Positions 1 through 11,184 of a stretch of DNA of 64,000 bases are shown in pieces; the stretch's first letter is position 1; every line of letters begins with the position of its first letter. This DNA is from Asterochloris sp. CNOR1. Taxonomy: Eukaryota > Chlorophyta > Trebouxiophyceae > Trebouxiales > Trebouxiaceae. Where the stretch lies: NCBI GenBank assembly GCA_963969365.1, contig OZ017746.1, positions 1,054,001 through 1,118,000 on the forward strand, read 5' to 3'. The translations under genes and the position numbers were made by a program. Under the pieces are notes generated by a model. The model was not told the origin of the DNA, did no database searches, and saw nothing but the letters and a program-made list of their open reading frames with translations.

Positions 1-1059
1 CAGGGCGTGAAAAGCAGCCCCAGCTGGCGTGCTGCTGGCCCCAGGCCCCCAGCTGGAGCCCCTCAATGCTGATCTCCACGAGCGGGAGCAAAGCATCAAG
101 CTGGGCTGATGTAGCTGCTCCATCGCTGCCTGCAGGCATCCCCTCCCTGGAGCAGATTTTGGCGTTCCCCTCCCTGGAGGAGGCTGAGAAAGCACGCCGG
201 CAAGTTCTTGTTGTGGTTTGCTGTCTCACACATGTAATGCTGCCTCTGCCTTGTCCTTCGACCACAAGCCGCTGCCCTGTTGTGCTGCCGGGGCATGCTG
301 GCTCCCCTGACTCGCCATTCAGGGACGATGTATTCACACAAGCATGCTGCCTCCTGCTGCTCAACATCTGCTCTGCACCCTGCTCAGCCCTGACACTGCA
401 CTAGACCTGCAGGCGTGCTGACGAGCAGGCCCAGCAGGAAGCGCAGCGCCACAGTCGTGTGCGCACAGTTGACGCCAGCGGCCGCGCCTATGGCACCGGC
501 AAGCGCAAGTGCAGCGTGGCACGCGTCTGGATCTGGGTAAACTAGTCAACTTCCAGCAGACTGAGTGATCACAGTGCATCACCAGCTGCGAGAAGCCAGC
601 AGAAGCACCAGTTGCCTGGCAGCAGGGTCCCATGCATGATGCATGGTGACCCCAGGAGTAAGGACACTCTGTGGCCAATTGCTGCCATTGCTCCCCTATC
701 CAATGATTACAGAACTGGCTTCCTGTCGACTGCAGACAGGCCCTGGCCGGGTACTTGTCAATCACAAGCCCCTGAGCGAGTACTGCTCCTTCATGCGGCG
801 CGCTGAGGTGCTGTCCCCCTTCGCTGTGCTGGACCAGCTGGGCACTTTCGACATGTACGCCACTGTGAAGGGTGGCGGGGTGACTGGGCAGGCCCAGGCC
901 CTGCGTCATGGCGTCGCTAAGGCGCTGCAGGCCTTTGAGCCTGAGTGGCGCTGGCCGCTGAAGGCTGAGGGGCTCATGACAAGAGACCCACGAGTGGTGG
1001 AACGTAAGAAAGCAGGTAGAGCTAAGGCTCGGAAGGCCTTCCAGTGGGTCAAGCGGTGA
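1..1059 (+). CDS. Ribosomal protein uS9, mitochondrial type (5' end outside window)
   Basis: The C-terminal half is clearly bacterial/organellar S9: AYGTGKRKCSVARVWIW, then GPGRVLVNHKPLSEYC, a GTFDMYATVKGGGVTGQAQA stretch and the hallmark basic tail RKKAGRAKARKAFQWVKR. Exons that join in phase are 136-199, 413-536 and 736-1059. The N-terminal part (SLEQILAFPSLEEAEKARR) is an acidic/helical extension like those of mitochondrial S9 proteins; the first exon is not resolved and may start before the window. The intron 200-412 uses a GC donor (CG|GCAAGT). S9 sits in the small-subunit head, where its tail reaches the P-site tRNA. I infer a mitochondrial rather than plastid copy from the long extension; a plastid copy is possible. 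It converges on the RPAP3-like gene with about 140 bases between stops. Confidence 0.85.
200..412 (+). other. GC-AG intron (uS9m)
   Basis: Donor CCG|GCAAGT, acceptor CTGCAG. Splicing restores AEKARRRADEQAQQ in phase. Confidence 0.7.
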
Positions 1060-1197
1060 CACTGTGCTCCCCTGGAACATGAATTTAATGAATTGGCCGG
1101 CTTCAAGGGCTGGCTGCTGAGACCTTCACTTACACTCAGCAGCGTTTTTCTGACATGAATCAAAACCATAAGCTGGGTCCTGCTTGGTGGGATCCTC

Positions 1198-4100
1198 TCA
1201 GAGCCTGTACTTTGTGCGCAAAGCTCCCAGCTGAGGGGCAACCGCAGCGTCTGAGGCGGTGGCAGCGTCCCACTGTAGCCGGAGGTCTGCCTTCTCCCTC
1301 TTGGGCAGGCACATGGCAGTCATCTCAAAACGGGACACCTTGGTCAAGCCCTCTAGCAGCTGGACAGCAGCAGAAGCCTTGTCTGGCTTAGATGCTATTG
1401 TCTGAAGACACACTGACAGCAGCAAACTGAGAACTGCCGGCGTCAATGACTGCTTGAACAAGGCAGGCAGGCCTGCTGGGTCGAGCAACTGGATATAGGC
1501 TGCCTGCGTCTCAGGCTGGCCCTTGAGGGTCTTCCATACCAGGTCGAACTCAGTACCTGCAAGCAACATGAGGAGGCGTCCAGTGGGCCCCTGCAGGCTG
1601 CACATGCTTGAAAAGAGGGAGTGGGTGCTGTGCAGGTTGCCAGGAGCTATATGCGTGAGACACTGCAGCATTCCGCAGTCGGGGACTCTACATTGCACAC
1701 CACCTGCAATGCTCACCAGTCCTGGGGGGTGCCAGCTTGGCCTGCGACCTGCTGCCTGCCTGCTGGAGCACTGCCGACGCCACATCCAGCGGGCTCCTGC
1801 CATTCTGGGGCAATGGCAGGCCCTGCTGGGGCATTGGAAGGGCAGCGCCAGATCCCGGCAAGGGCTCTGCCTCAGCAGCAGCCACAGGCAGAGGCGGCGC
1901 CTGCTGCTGCGGTGCAGCGCCAGTCCGCATTGCTGCAGGATTGCTGCCACTGGCCACTGGTGCCCTGCTGACCTGGGCTGGCACTGAAGCAGCAGATCCC
2001 GAGGGCTCAGCAGGAAGAGTAGCAGAATCTGGAGCGGTGCCAGGCTGGACGTGAGCACCTGCCAGGCTGCTGGTCACTGCTGTCTGCTTGGAAATTGGCT
2101 GGGCCAGAGGTGCTGCTGCTCGAGGTGCTGCTGCTGGGGCAGCAGCCTTCCCCGAACCAGCCTTGTCACTGCCAGCCGCTCCCTGCGCAGCAGCCAGCCT
2201 GGACAGGAAGTCTGCTGTGCCCTCCTCCTCATCTGCGCCAGCAGTGCTTCTCCGCCGCCGTGCCGCAGGTGGGGCACCATTCGCCTGCCTCTCGCTGTTG
2301 GCAGCAGTGCGCTGTTGCTGAGCAGCAGGGAATGCGTCATCGCCCTGAGAGATGCCCGCTGCAGCAGGTCCTGCCTGCAGGCTGCTGAGTGCCTGGACTG
2401 CAGGCTGGTCTGCCCAGTGGACAGGTACCCGGCACTGCCTGCTGACTGCTGGCAGCTTCTCAGAGGCCATGAGCTCCTTCAACGTGTCTTGCCTGTATGC
2501 ACCCACATCTCTGGTTGGTGCCACATGCTGATGTGGAGAGCCCTTGACAACATAAGCAGGCCTTGCAGCTAGGTCTGCTCTTGTAACAGCCTATGGTGCA
2601 GGGGGAGCCTTCACATGGATCCTGGGGGCTGTTTAGTAGTCTACATGACCCAGCAAGCCCTTGCACTATGCTCCACCATTTATTGCCCAACAATGCTGAA
2701 CCCACAGCAGGCAGCCACCCATATTTTCATATCGCATGGCTGATCTCCTGGCTGATGTGCGTGGCTGATCTCTCGTGTGTGCACCTGCCTCTTAAGGAAC
2801 AAAAGATGGCACAGCGCTGAGATCCCAGCCGCCGCCCCCCCCCCCCCCCCCCGCTTGACTGCAGATTGACAGGTCTTACAGTTCCCCACCTGTCCCTGGC
2901 CAGCGCTGCGCTCCCCGGCTCCAGGCGCAGCGCCGCCTCAAAGTCCTCTGCGGCCTCCAGCAGCTTGCCCTGAGCCCTCCTGGCGGTGCCCCGCCGGTGC
3001 CAGGCCTTGATGAAGGTGGCATCGGCCGCCAGCGCCTCTGTGCAGTCCTGCTCTGCCTGCAAGGGAACCAGACGAACACTGCATGTGCAAGAGGCGCAGT
3101 GCCTCAAGGGAGGCCATGTCTGCCACCAGGGTCATGTTGTGTGGCAGGCACCCCAGTGCAAGCGACAGGCCGACATATAGGCAAGAGTACAGCAGCAGAG
3201 GAACAGTATCTGGCAAAGGACAGGAAGAGAGACGGCAAGCAGATCCAGGCATGCTACACCTTGCGCACTCTTGTTGCTGCCTGCACAAGATTGCGGCTTG
3301 ATGCCATGGCCTCCACCGCCGCTTTTTTTGGCCAGCTCTCGTTCGTGGGGTGGGCCAGCAGTCCTAGACGTCAGGCGGGTCATCCACCACCTTGAGGTAA
3401 ATGCAATCATTGGGTCCACAGCAGTATCAGCGATCTCAGCTGGCCCAGCATCACTCACATATATGCCATGCCTACTGACACCCAGGCCCACCTTCTAGGT
3501 GTGCCACTCCTCATGCAGGCTTACTGCTAAGAGGTCTAGTCACCACAAGTGCCACTCACGGCATGTGCCATGCCAGCCACTCACCTTCTGGTACTCCTCC
3601 AGCTTCAGGTTGGCTAGGGCCCTGTTGGAGAAGGCGGCGGCGGTGGGCTCCTCAGCAATGCTCTGCGTGTACATTCTGCGCGCCTTGACAAAGTCATCCA
3701 CTTTGAAGGCCTCATTGCCTCGCTGGCGCCAGAGGTCTGCATCTGAGAGCTCAGGCTCCTCCTCTATAGTGACGCCCTTGACCACAGCCTTGGGGCTGGG
3801 GGCCTGCCTATGAGTGGATGCAGGCTTGGACGCAGGCATGGGCTTAGGCGCAGCAGTGGGCCTGCAGCAGGGCAGGGGGCAGGGTGAGCACAGACTGAAA
3901 GGTGGACAGCGCATCAGTGTTGGTAGGCTCGGCCTCTTTGGGAGAACCTGCTCACGCATCGTGACTGCCAGCATGGTCTCTGCTGTGCAACAGGCATAGC
4001 AGGCTGCACTATCTAGGCCATTGCGCCATCTGGACCATTGTGTGCAACCGTGGCTCATCATCGAGTTCCACAGCAACAAGACTGCAGACAGGCTGGGCAA

Positions 4101-5129
4101 ACTTCGATGAGCTGCAAGTGCCCTGACGCCCCATTGCTCAGGGCCATTGTGTGAGCGTTCAACGTGGCGCTGACCTGTCCACAGGTGCACGTGCAGCAGG
4201 TCTTGCTGTAGGCCCATGCTGGCTCTGCCTGCCCACAGTTGGGACGGCACCCCCGATGTCATCCCCGGAGTTGTCAGAGTCTTGCAGCGCAGCCTCAAAA
4301 TCAAACTGGTCCCACTTGGTCTTGGCGCGGTCATAGATGTGGCCAGCTGGATGCCTGCTGGTTGTAGACGACGCAGGACCTGCAGCTGCCTGGGGCTTCT
4401 GTGCAGCACGTGGGGCTGCCTCTGCAGGCAACAGTGCGTGTGAGGCGTGTGTTGGAACAGCAGGTGTGAAGCCTGAATGGCTGCAAGGCCAGGCCTCAAC
4501 TCACAGCCCTGTCCAGCGTATGTGGACAGGTCCCATCCAGTGACATCTGGGGGCATGCTGTGATGCAGGAACGTGTTGCGATGGACAGCCTGCAGCAGGC
4601 AGCTTGCAGGCTTGGCCTGCAACAGTGTGGCCTGCCTCACAGGACTGTGTCAGTTCAACTTGAAGGAACAGACCTTACCTGGTGCTGCACGCAATGGCCG
4701 AGCTGCAGCCTGGCCTCCAGGACCCTGCCTGGTGGCCTGTCCCCGCACTGGTGGCATCACTCTGGAGCCAGACGGGCCTCCAGAGACCTCCCCCTTTGCC
4801 TGACCCCGCACTGGTGGCACTGCTCCGCCCATGTTCTCGTCTTTGAGCGCCTGGGATCGCACAGGCTGGCTGCTGGATGCTGCCTGGCTGCTGGACCTGC
4901 AGCGCACCACACTCAAACTTCCTGGGTCAGGACAGCTGCATCTCTCGCCTGTGCCAGCTTCATGGACCTGAGACCTCCCTTGTTCACAGGAACCCTTGCT
5001 TTGCAAGCATTTGCACATCCACCTGAGCTGCCTGTCCTTCTGATCAGCCTCCTTACTCCAATCTGCAATGCTCTTCTGGAAATCCTGCATCTGCTGTATG
5101 TTGTTGCGGATGTTGAATTGAGCCTGCAT
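1198..5129 (-). CDS. RPAP3/SPAG1-like TPR co-chaperone
   Basis: The product resembles RNA polymerase II-associated protein 3, the TPR adaptor of the R2TP co-chaperone complex that links HSP90 to assembly of RNA polymerases, snoRNPs and PIKKs. Read from the start near 5129: an N-terminal segment MQAQFNIRNNIQQMQDFQKS, whose helix and the following DWSKEADQKDRQLR are typical of RPAP3; an acidic KWDQFDFEAALQDSDNSGDD segment (about 4260-4340); two TPR units (DLWRQRGNEAFKVDDFVKA near 3680-3750; FIKAWHRRGTARRAQGKLLEA near 2950-3010); a long Ala/Pro/Gln-rich linker (about 1700-2400); and a C-terminal RPAP3_C-type domain (TEFDLVWKTLKGQPETQAAY to LGALRTKYRL, 1198-1555). Several introns separate these blocks and one holds an 18-base C run. 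The start at 5129 is the first Met before the conserved helix. Exon borders in the low-complexity linker are not fixed. Confidence 0.8.
2835..2852. repeat. Homopolymer C run (18 bases)
   Basis: Eighteen consecutive C residues within an intron of the RPAP3-like gene, between two TPR exons. Runs this long slip in replication and sequencing, so the exact length is unreliable. Confidence 0.9.
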
Positions 5130-5347
5130 CTTTCTGCTTCTGCCTGACCCCCAACACAGGTGTTGCTGCCTTTGGCGGTTTCTGATCTGACAGGATATAC
5201 TCTTCTCCGACAACTCCTTCTGGCCACTGATGGGGTATCCCCACAAGACTAGACACTCCACCAGGAACTCAGTGCAACATCCAAGAAGGCAAATGGCGAC
5301 CCTGCTGCCATGGCTCCATTCACGACTTGTTGACTTGGTCTTGATCC

Positions 5348-5860
5348 ATGGCAAAGCTGCACAGCATGCAAAAGCATGTGTGGCATGCAAGGAGACTGTT
5401 AGCAGGTGAGCTGTCACATGCCATCCAGCAGCGGCGCCTGCACAAGGCAGCTCAGTGTGTAAAGACTGCCCCTCCAAGGAGCCTTGTGCAGCAAGGCTTG
5501 ACACACAGTCACAAGGACCAAGTGACTCCCCCAGAGGGCCCTGCGTTGCCGGTGGCACAGCGCCAGCAACTCATTCAGCAGGCGCAGCAGGCCCTGCTGC
5601 AGGCACAGCATGCCCTCCTGCAGATGCAGCAGCTCCAAGCAAGCATAGAGGCTGTCTCAGAAAGCTGCCCCCCAGAAAGCCAGCAGCAGCCAGAGCAAAG
5701 TCCCCCGCAGGCTGCCAGTGCCGCAGACAATGAGATTCATGCCAACCTGCGAGACAACTTCCTTCAAATGACACGTGAGACTGCTGGGGCCCAGGCACCC
5801 AAGCTTGCGCAGAAGACCCTGGCAGGCAGCCTGCACCGCGCGCAGCAGAAGTTGGGGTGA
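5348..5860 (+). CDS. Gln-rich coiled-coil ORF, function unknown
   Basis: A 170-codon single-exon ORF with an ATG start. Residues about 70-100 are a Gln/Leu/Ala-rich helix (QRQQLIQQAQQALLQAQHAL) likely to form a coiled coil, and the tail is basic. It lies 219 bases from the divergent RPAP3-like start. Its last codons overlap a good splice donor (GTGAGC at 5857), so it could be a first exon rather than a complete gene; I could not link it in phase to the RNase III-domain gene downstream. I do not recognise the family. The Gln content could also be chance translation of CAG-rich sequence, so this is a weak call. Confidence 0.35.
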   Translation: MAKLHSMQKHVWHARRLLAGELSHAIQQRRLHKAAQCVKTAPPRSLVQQGLTHSHKDQVTPPEGPALPVAQRQQLIQQAQQALLQAQHALLQMQQLQASIEAVSESCPPESQQQPEQSPPQAASAADNEIHANLRDNFLQMTRETAGAQAPKLAQKTLAGSLHRAQQKLG

Positions 5861-5938
5861 GCTGGGCAGACCACCACTGTTCAATAATCGAGCACAGAGC
5901 TGACTGCTGAAAGCTGTACAGAATGCCTAGAACACAAC

Positions 5939-7167
5939 TTGTATTGCACGCAGCAGCCAGGGTGCCAGAGGCTCGGCCAGCATCTGCTTGCATGCAGCAG
6001 ACTTGGTGTCGTGGAGATTATGTGTGGTGACAGGGACGCCTGCCTGCCTTGGCGCTCTTCGCAAACATCGCTTCCCTGGAATGCTGCATCCTTCACACAG
6101 TTGACGTGGCCTGTGCCAGGCAGCGCAACTAGTGTGGTTGCTGTGAAGATTCTAAGGAGCAGAGCAGTGCTGGCTGGTTCTCAGGCCAGCATGAGCGCAA
6201 GCAGCCGCTTCAAGTGCCTTGGGTGACCCCTGCAGCTGTGTCGTAGTCCCCTGACATGCTGTCTACCTGTCATGTATGCTGTGCTGCAGGTACAAGTTCA
6301 GGTATCCTGGGCTGCTGCATCTGGCATTCAACCACGCCTCAGTGGATGGCAGGGGCAGCTATGCCCTGGCATGGCTGGGAGATGCTGCCCTCATGATGAT
6401 TGTCACTGAGCAGATGGGCGTGCTGTATCCTGGCCAGGAGAGGGGCGATTTTTCAACACTGCGCTCTCATGCAATCAGCAGGTGCGCTGCGGCCAGTCAA
6501 AGTGGCCAAGGTGTTGGGAGCCATGCAGACTCAGGAGTGGACGTACTGCCTTGTTGCTCCCTGCATGCTGTTCTGCTGACCTCTCAGGTCAAGTTGGCCA
6601 AGACGCTGAGAGCCATGCAGAGTGACGTCCTGCTTTGTTGCTCCCTGCCTGTCTGACCTTGAGGCAGCTCAGCAGTCTGGCTGGACTGCAGGGCCACTTG
6701 TGCAGCAAGAGCTGAGAAGCTTGGTCTGGGAAAGTTCATTGTACTTGGCAACTCCACGCCCAAGGTCACAGCAAACATGCTTGCAGAGTTGTTTGAGGTG
6801 AGCTCTGCAGGAGGGGTAACAGCCAACCTGCAGTAAGGCAATAAGAGCAGTGTGTGTATCTGCACTTTGGTGCTGTGCTGTACAGCTCTGTAATTGCAGC
6901 ACATGGGAGAGTGCATGTGCATGGCTGCAGGCAGTCCTTGGGGCAATCTATGTTGATGGTGGCTGGCAGGAATCGCGCAAGGTCTTCCTGTCGCATTTTG
7001 CCATGTCTCCTGACATCAGGGAAGCCTTGGCAGAGCACGGCTGCAAGTCTGTCCTAGACATGACCCACAGTGAGAAAGTACAAATGGCGATGCCCAAGTC
7101 CGCCATCAGGATGAAGGCTTACCTCATGTCACAGCAGGAAACCAAAGCAAGAAGGTCAAAACATTAG
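5939..7167 (+). CDS. Single RNase III-domain protein
   Basis: Four exons join in phase: 5939-6222 (start uncertain), 6290-6481, 6692-6797 and 6931-7167. The join at 6222/6290 creates LGYKFRYPGLLHLAF, the classic start of an RNase III domain. It is followed by SYALAWLGDAALMMIVTEQ (aligned to the NERLEFLGD signature), EKLGLGKFIVLG and AELFEAVLGAIYVDGGW (aligned to DxFEALIGAIYLDGG). No dsRNA-binding domain follows; the C-terminus is basic. Plant relatives with one RNase III domain act on organellar RNA, and some RNase III-like plant proteins (RNC1) bind RNA without cutting. The first catalytic Glu of the signature is Ala here and the second-motif Asp appears as Glu, so cleavage activity is doubtful. 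The 5' exon could encode a transit peptide but is not strongly supported. Confidence 0.72.
6496..6650. repeat. Two-copy tandem repeat in an RNase III-gene intron
   Basis: Two diverged copies, from 6496 and from 6588 (period 92 bases), share GTCAA.GTGGCCAAG, GAGCCATGCAGA and a TTGTTGCTCCCTGC end. Both lie in the intron between exons 2 and 3. I could not match them to an exon of this gene. Confidence 0.75.
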
Positions 7168-7464
7168 CAGGGTCAGCGTTCGTCATCTTTGACTTTACAT
7201 TGTCCAGCCCCCTTCCCTGGTTCCAATCAGAATTCCATAGTATGTTTGCAAATCCATGCGTGCCTTGGGGGCAGCATGACTGAGTCAGGAGCATGCAAGT
7301 TTGCATTGTGCTGGCTTGATTCGAACTTCAACAGCACAGTGACTGGCACAGCAATGGGCGGCCAGCTTATGGTGGAATGAAGCAGTTTGGAGGCAATGGG
7401 GCCAGCGTGGGAAGGCTTCAGAATCAGGGGCTCTACTGTGGGCACCGTCATTTTGGTAGCAGAT

Positions 7465-8965
7465 TTACAACAGCTTGCGGCGGGAGAGCTCCTCAAGGGC
7501 CATATAGCAGGTCATCACTGACGGCAGAAACATCTCACCTGCAGAGGACAGGGTCTGGTCAGCTCAGCACTGGCAAGAGGCAAGGGTGGTCGTGGCTGTT
7601 GCTTGGGCACTCACCGCTGTGCATGATCGTTTTGAGCTCAGGAATGGTCATACGGTGCACCTACAGAGGCAGCAAGGACCACCTCGGTACGCTTGCCACA
7701 TGCAACCCAGGCAGGCGTCGACAGGGATATATGAAGCAGCTTGGCACATGCAGAAGCTTCTGAAACTCACATCCATGTACTCCTCCTCTGCATCGCGCGC
7801 TCCTGGGTCTGCAGCTGGCACAGGATCAATGCAAAGGAAGGGCGTGAACCGGTTGGCGCACCACTTCACCTCGGCAATGCCTGGGTGGTCGGGGGGCAGC
7901 AGCTCCACCAACTCGCCTCCTTCCAGCAGAGTCTGCAGGAGGGCAGAGGTGTTGCAGTGGAAGAGTCTGCACCCACAGGTGCCAAATACTGCCACTAGCT
8001 GTTTATCCTTGAGCAGAGGCTGCACTAAGGTGCACAACTGTATGCTTGCGGTTCTGCTGGACACCCACAAAGCCTCCCCACAATCAGGCAGTGCTGGAGC
8101 ATTGTACCCCCATGCTGCGGTCCTTCTTGGAGCAGAGGCAGGTACCTTGAGAGACAGGGTGTCTCAGCAACACCCTGCAGAGCAATGTGGCAGCAAAGCA
8201 ATGCAGCTGAGGGTACCCACCTCCTCTCCAAGCTCGGCCCGACAGCATGCCTTGAAATCTGCGTGCTTGGTGGGGTCAAAGCCTCCAGCAGCAACTGCAT
8301 ACATCATCTGATTTGTTCCCTGGGAGTACTCGTACACGATGCTGACCTGCAGCAGAGGTGCCAGGCCTCAGTATACTGTGGTCACAGCGGGAGCTTTGTC
8401 TGCCCCCTGTCTCACCTCTGCAGGCCTGATGCCGTCCGGGGATGGATGGAAGGGGAGGCATGTTGTGAAGTGAAACTTCTGGTGAGGGTGGCCCACGACA
8501 TCAAAATCATGAGCAGCAGCCTGCATAAGCACAGGAAGCAATGAGGCAGCTTTGTTGACTGGCGTGTGTCTCCCGGCCTGGTAGTCTTGGCAACCTAGCA
8601 GATCTTCCTTTCATGCCAGGATTATGACCAAGGCCGAGCCTGCTGCCCCCAGATCCCCACCCACAGTACGCATAGCAGTCACCTGCCAGGTGGCGCACCT
8701 CGCGGTCCTCAGTGGCTGGGAACAGCACCCGACGGTTGAAAACAGTTAGGTAGCGCTTGAACAGCTTCTGCTCCCGCAGTGTGGAGAATTGCGGGTCACC
8801 TGGAACATGCTCTGTGAGGATGCTGCTGTCCTGCGCGTCAGCTGCACGCCACGGGAGCACAGCCTGAGTGGCACTGCTGGATACACGGGGGGATGATGGC
8901 GCCTGGCCAACTGATGTGCCCAGTTCCAGCTCTGATGGCCTCAAGAAGCACAGCCAGGAACGCAC
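7465..8965 (-). CDS. Nudix-hydrolase-like protein
   Basis: Exons join in phase to give DPQFSTLREQKLFKRYLTVF, FDVVGHPHQKFHFTTCLPFH, VSIVYEYSQGTNQMMYAVAA, GGFDPTKHADFKACCRAELG followed by EE, then LLPPDHPGIAEVKWCANRF, TPFLCIDP, EEEYMD and the C-terminal RMTIPELKTIMHSGEMFLPS ending in LSRRKLL. The order (a GG-loop, a helix with AELGEE, a strand rich in E and aromatics, a C-terminal helix ending SGEMFLPS) is that of a Nudix fold, whose enzymes hydrolyse nucleoside diphosphate derivatives. The box is degenerate: the Arg of REUxEE is Ala and the upstream Glu is not obvious, while the metal-binding GEE pair is kept. Substrate cannot be told. The start at 8965 is the first Met in the exon; a peptide MAEETGGGLREQ ending at a GTGAGC donor lies upstream on the same strand (about 9195) and might be the true first exon. 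Ends converge with the RNase III gene, 297 bases apart. Confidence 0.6.
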
Positions 8966-9846
8966 GCTTGACCATGCCTTCTCCTTCCTGCAGAGCTGCC
9001 CGGTCTGGGATCAATCTTTGCCTCGGAGCTACTACAAACCAGCTGCTAGGTTTGGAGATCCACCTGCTTGCTGGGCAGAGAGAGGCACCAGATGGTCCTG
9101 CAAGCATTCGCAAGCCTGGGAGGTCAAATCAATAAAGATTCATTTTTTCGTGGCACAGCTCATACAGCTCACTCTGTTCCCTCAGCCCGCCTCCGGTCTC
9201 TTCAGCCATCCTCAGGTCAGTCCTCATGTGGTGACAGGTGCAATTCGTGTGCCGCTCTTGTGTGCCTGGCCTGCTGTGCCCTTGGCAGGCAGGACTGGCA
9301 CACGTTGCTGCATGTGTAGTCCTGGCAGCACCAAGTGCTGGTCTCCTGCGTTCAACATCTCACCACTGTACAGCTTCACAGCATGGTTGATCTATACAAG
9401 CAGCAGCTTTGCCAGGGACAGCATACAGTGCAGGGCCGCCTGACGCATCTGTGTTGGGGCTACATCCGTGACACGGCCAGGCATTGTGATGCACTGCCTC
9501 CTAAGCTGTCTGTGCACGGTGTCAAGAGCTACAAGACTATGCTGGTCTGGCCAACTGCAGCGCAGCACTGCTGTCAGAGCTTTTGGTGTGCTGGTCAAAG
9601 GATGAGCAGAGTCTCTCTGCTTAGCCCTTGTCTGTCACTTCGCAATGACAAGCGCCCTGCTGTTGATGGCAGTAGACATCGAAGTCAGGCCAGCAGAGAG
9701 CCCGTCAAGCACTCCAAATGACATGATCTGTCCTTTGCTGATGACCTGCGTGCATCATGGCTCCAGTCTAGCATGAAGAAGTCCACACATGAGAGGGAAT
9801 GACATCCTGTGCTCTACGCTGCCTGCAGGGTTGACCAGCAAGCATC
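8966..9846. other. Intergenic stretch between divergent genes
   Basis: It holds the upstream regions of the Nudix-like gene (-) and histone H2B (+). On the minus strand, 9392-9598 encodes a helical segment (TQMRQAALHCMLSLAKLLLV) that I cannot assign. A sequence GCATCATGGCTCC near 9750 resembles the H2B start (AGCATCATGGCTCC, 9841) and might be a decayed copy of it. No convincing gene otherwise. Confidence 0.4.
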
Positions 9847-10922
9847 ATGGCTCCTAAGTCAGGCGAGAAGAAGCCTGCCAAGAAGGTGGTCAAGAAGACC
9901 GGGGCCGGAGGGACTGCTGACAAGAAAAAGAAGGCCTCCAGGAAGGCAGTGGAGAGCTACAAGATCTACATTTACAAGGTGGGCTGCGTTGCACTGTGCA
10001 TGTTGCAGTATGTATGTACCTGCTAGAGGGGGCGAGACAGGAGTGTGACAGCAGGCAAGCCCTTCCCACCAGGACTGCATGGTGGGCTGGCAGTGCTGTG
10101 CAGCACCTGGCCCAGAGCAGGTGCTTCGCACCCTCTGTCAGTGGACATGCAACTGAGATCCTTGTGCAGCAGCAGTGGTGCTTAAAAGGCTGTACGAGCT
10201 TGCAGGTAAAGCTGCCGGAAGGCTTGGGCTGTTGAGCAATTGCAGGACAAGAGGGCTTTAGCTGACTTGCCAGATCCCAAAAAAGGTTGCATTGTTCCAC
10301 GTTCCTATCAACATGGTCGTCTAGAAGTAGACTGGTCGTGCTGTGTCACAGCTAGGCTGCTTGTGCTGCTCAGCAAGCCAGCCATTACCTTGACGAGGGC
10401 GCATCTGGGGGCTTGCCAACTGCGATGCATCCAGTGATGGGCTCATCACGCTGCAGCAGGTGACATGTGCGGCCTTCTGTTGTCAATGAGCATGCGCGCT
10501 GGTTGTGCTGTGCTGGCGGCCAGCATGCTTGCAGATTGCAGCAGGTGGTCAGTGCTAGCCGCAGCTCATTGCTGATGATCACATTGCTGTGCAACAGCTG
10601 GCGCATGGCAGCCTCTTTGATAAAACATGAGATTCCACTCAGCCCTCGAGGTAATGTTCTTTTGCACTGCCTGCAGGTGCTCAAGCAGGTGCACCCTGAT
10701 ACCGGCATCAGCTCCAAGGCCATGAGCATCCTCAACTCATTCATTGCAGACATCTTCGACAAGATCGCCACAGAGACTGCTACCCTGGCCCGGTACAACA
10801 AGAAGCCTACTGTCACTAGCCGTGAAATTCAGACAGCAGTCAGGCTCATTCTGCCTGGCGAGCTGGCAAAGCACGCAGTCTCAGAGGGCACAAAGGCCGT
10901 CACCAAGTTCACCTCAGCATGA
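9847..10922 (+). CDS. Histone H2B (split by one intron)
   Basis: Two exons, 9847-9978 (44 codons) and 10677-10922, join at phase 0 to a 125-residue H2B. Exon 1 encodes the basic tail ([19 protein letters not shown] to SYKIYIYK); exon 2 the histone fold ([40 protein letters not shown]) ending [14 protein letters not shown]2B pairs with H2A on the nucleosome face. The intron is 698 bases, between tail and fold. Replication-dependent histone genes in most eukaryotes are intronless, but introns in histone genes are known in green algae. No H2A, H3 or H4 partner is in the window. I did not find a clear histone 3' stem-loop in the first 100 bases after the stop. Confidence 0.97.
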
Positions 10923-11184
10923 TTTGTGTTGCTGCTGTACTTGTTGTGTGCAACAATGTAGACCTTCATCACTGTATTTAACCTGCTGTCAAGCAGTGGG
11001 AGGAGGTTTTTGCATGCCCAAGAAGCCAGGCACTCGAGTCCCGGACAAGTCTATTGCATAGCTTGGCAAGCAGCTGACCAGCGCACCACAGCTTGCAGCC
11101 TTGTCTCAGTCACCTCTGCTGGGCTGGTCAGCGCAAGTTGACCCGCCATCAGAGGTCGCTGGTGTGGCCTGGCAGCCGAAAGCA

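Noticed and set aside
4560-5558. Long overlapping ORFs on both strands over the RPAP3-like 5' region
   Set aside because: Only the minus-strand segment with the NIRNNIQQMQDFQKS helix matches a family; the rest is stop-free GC-rich sequence.
8507-9443. Plus-strand ORF 8868-9443 (191 codons) opposite the Nudix-like gene
   Set aside because: Its composition and lack of domains fit a shadow of the minus-strand coding sequence and its promoter.
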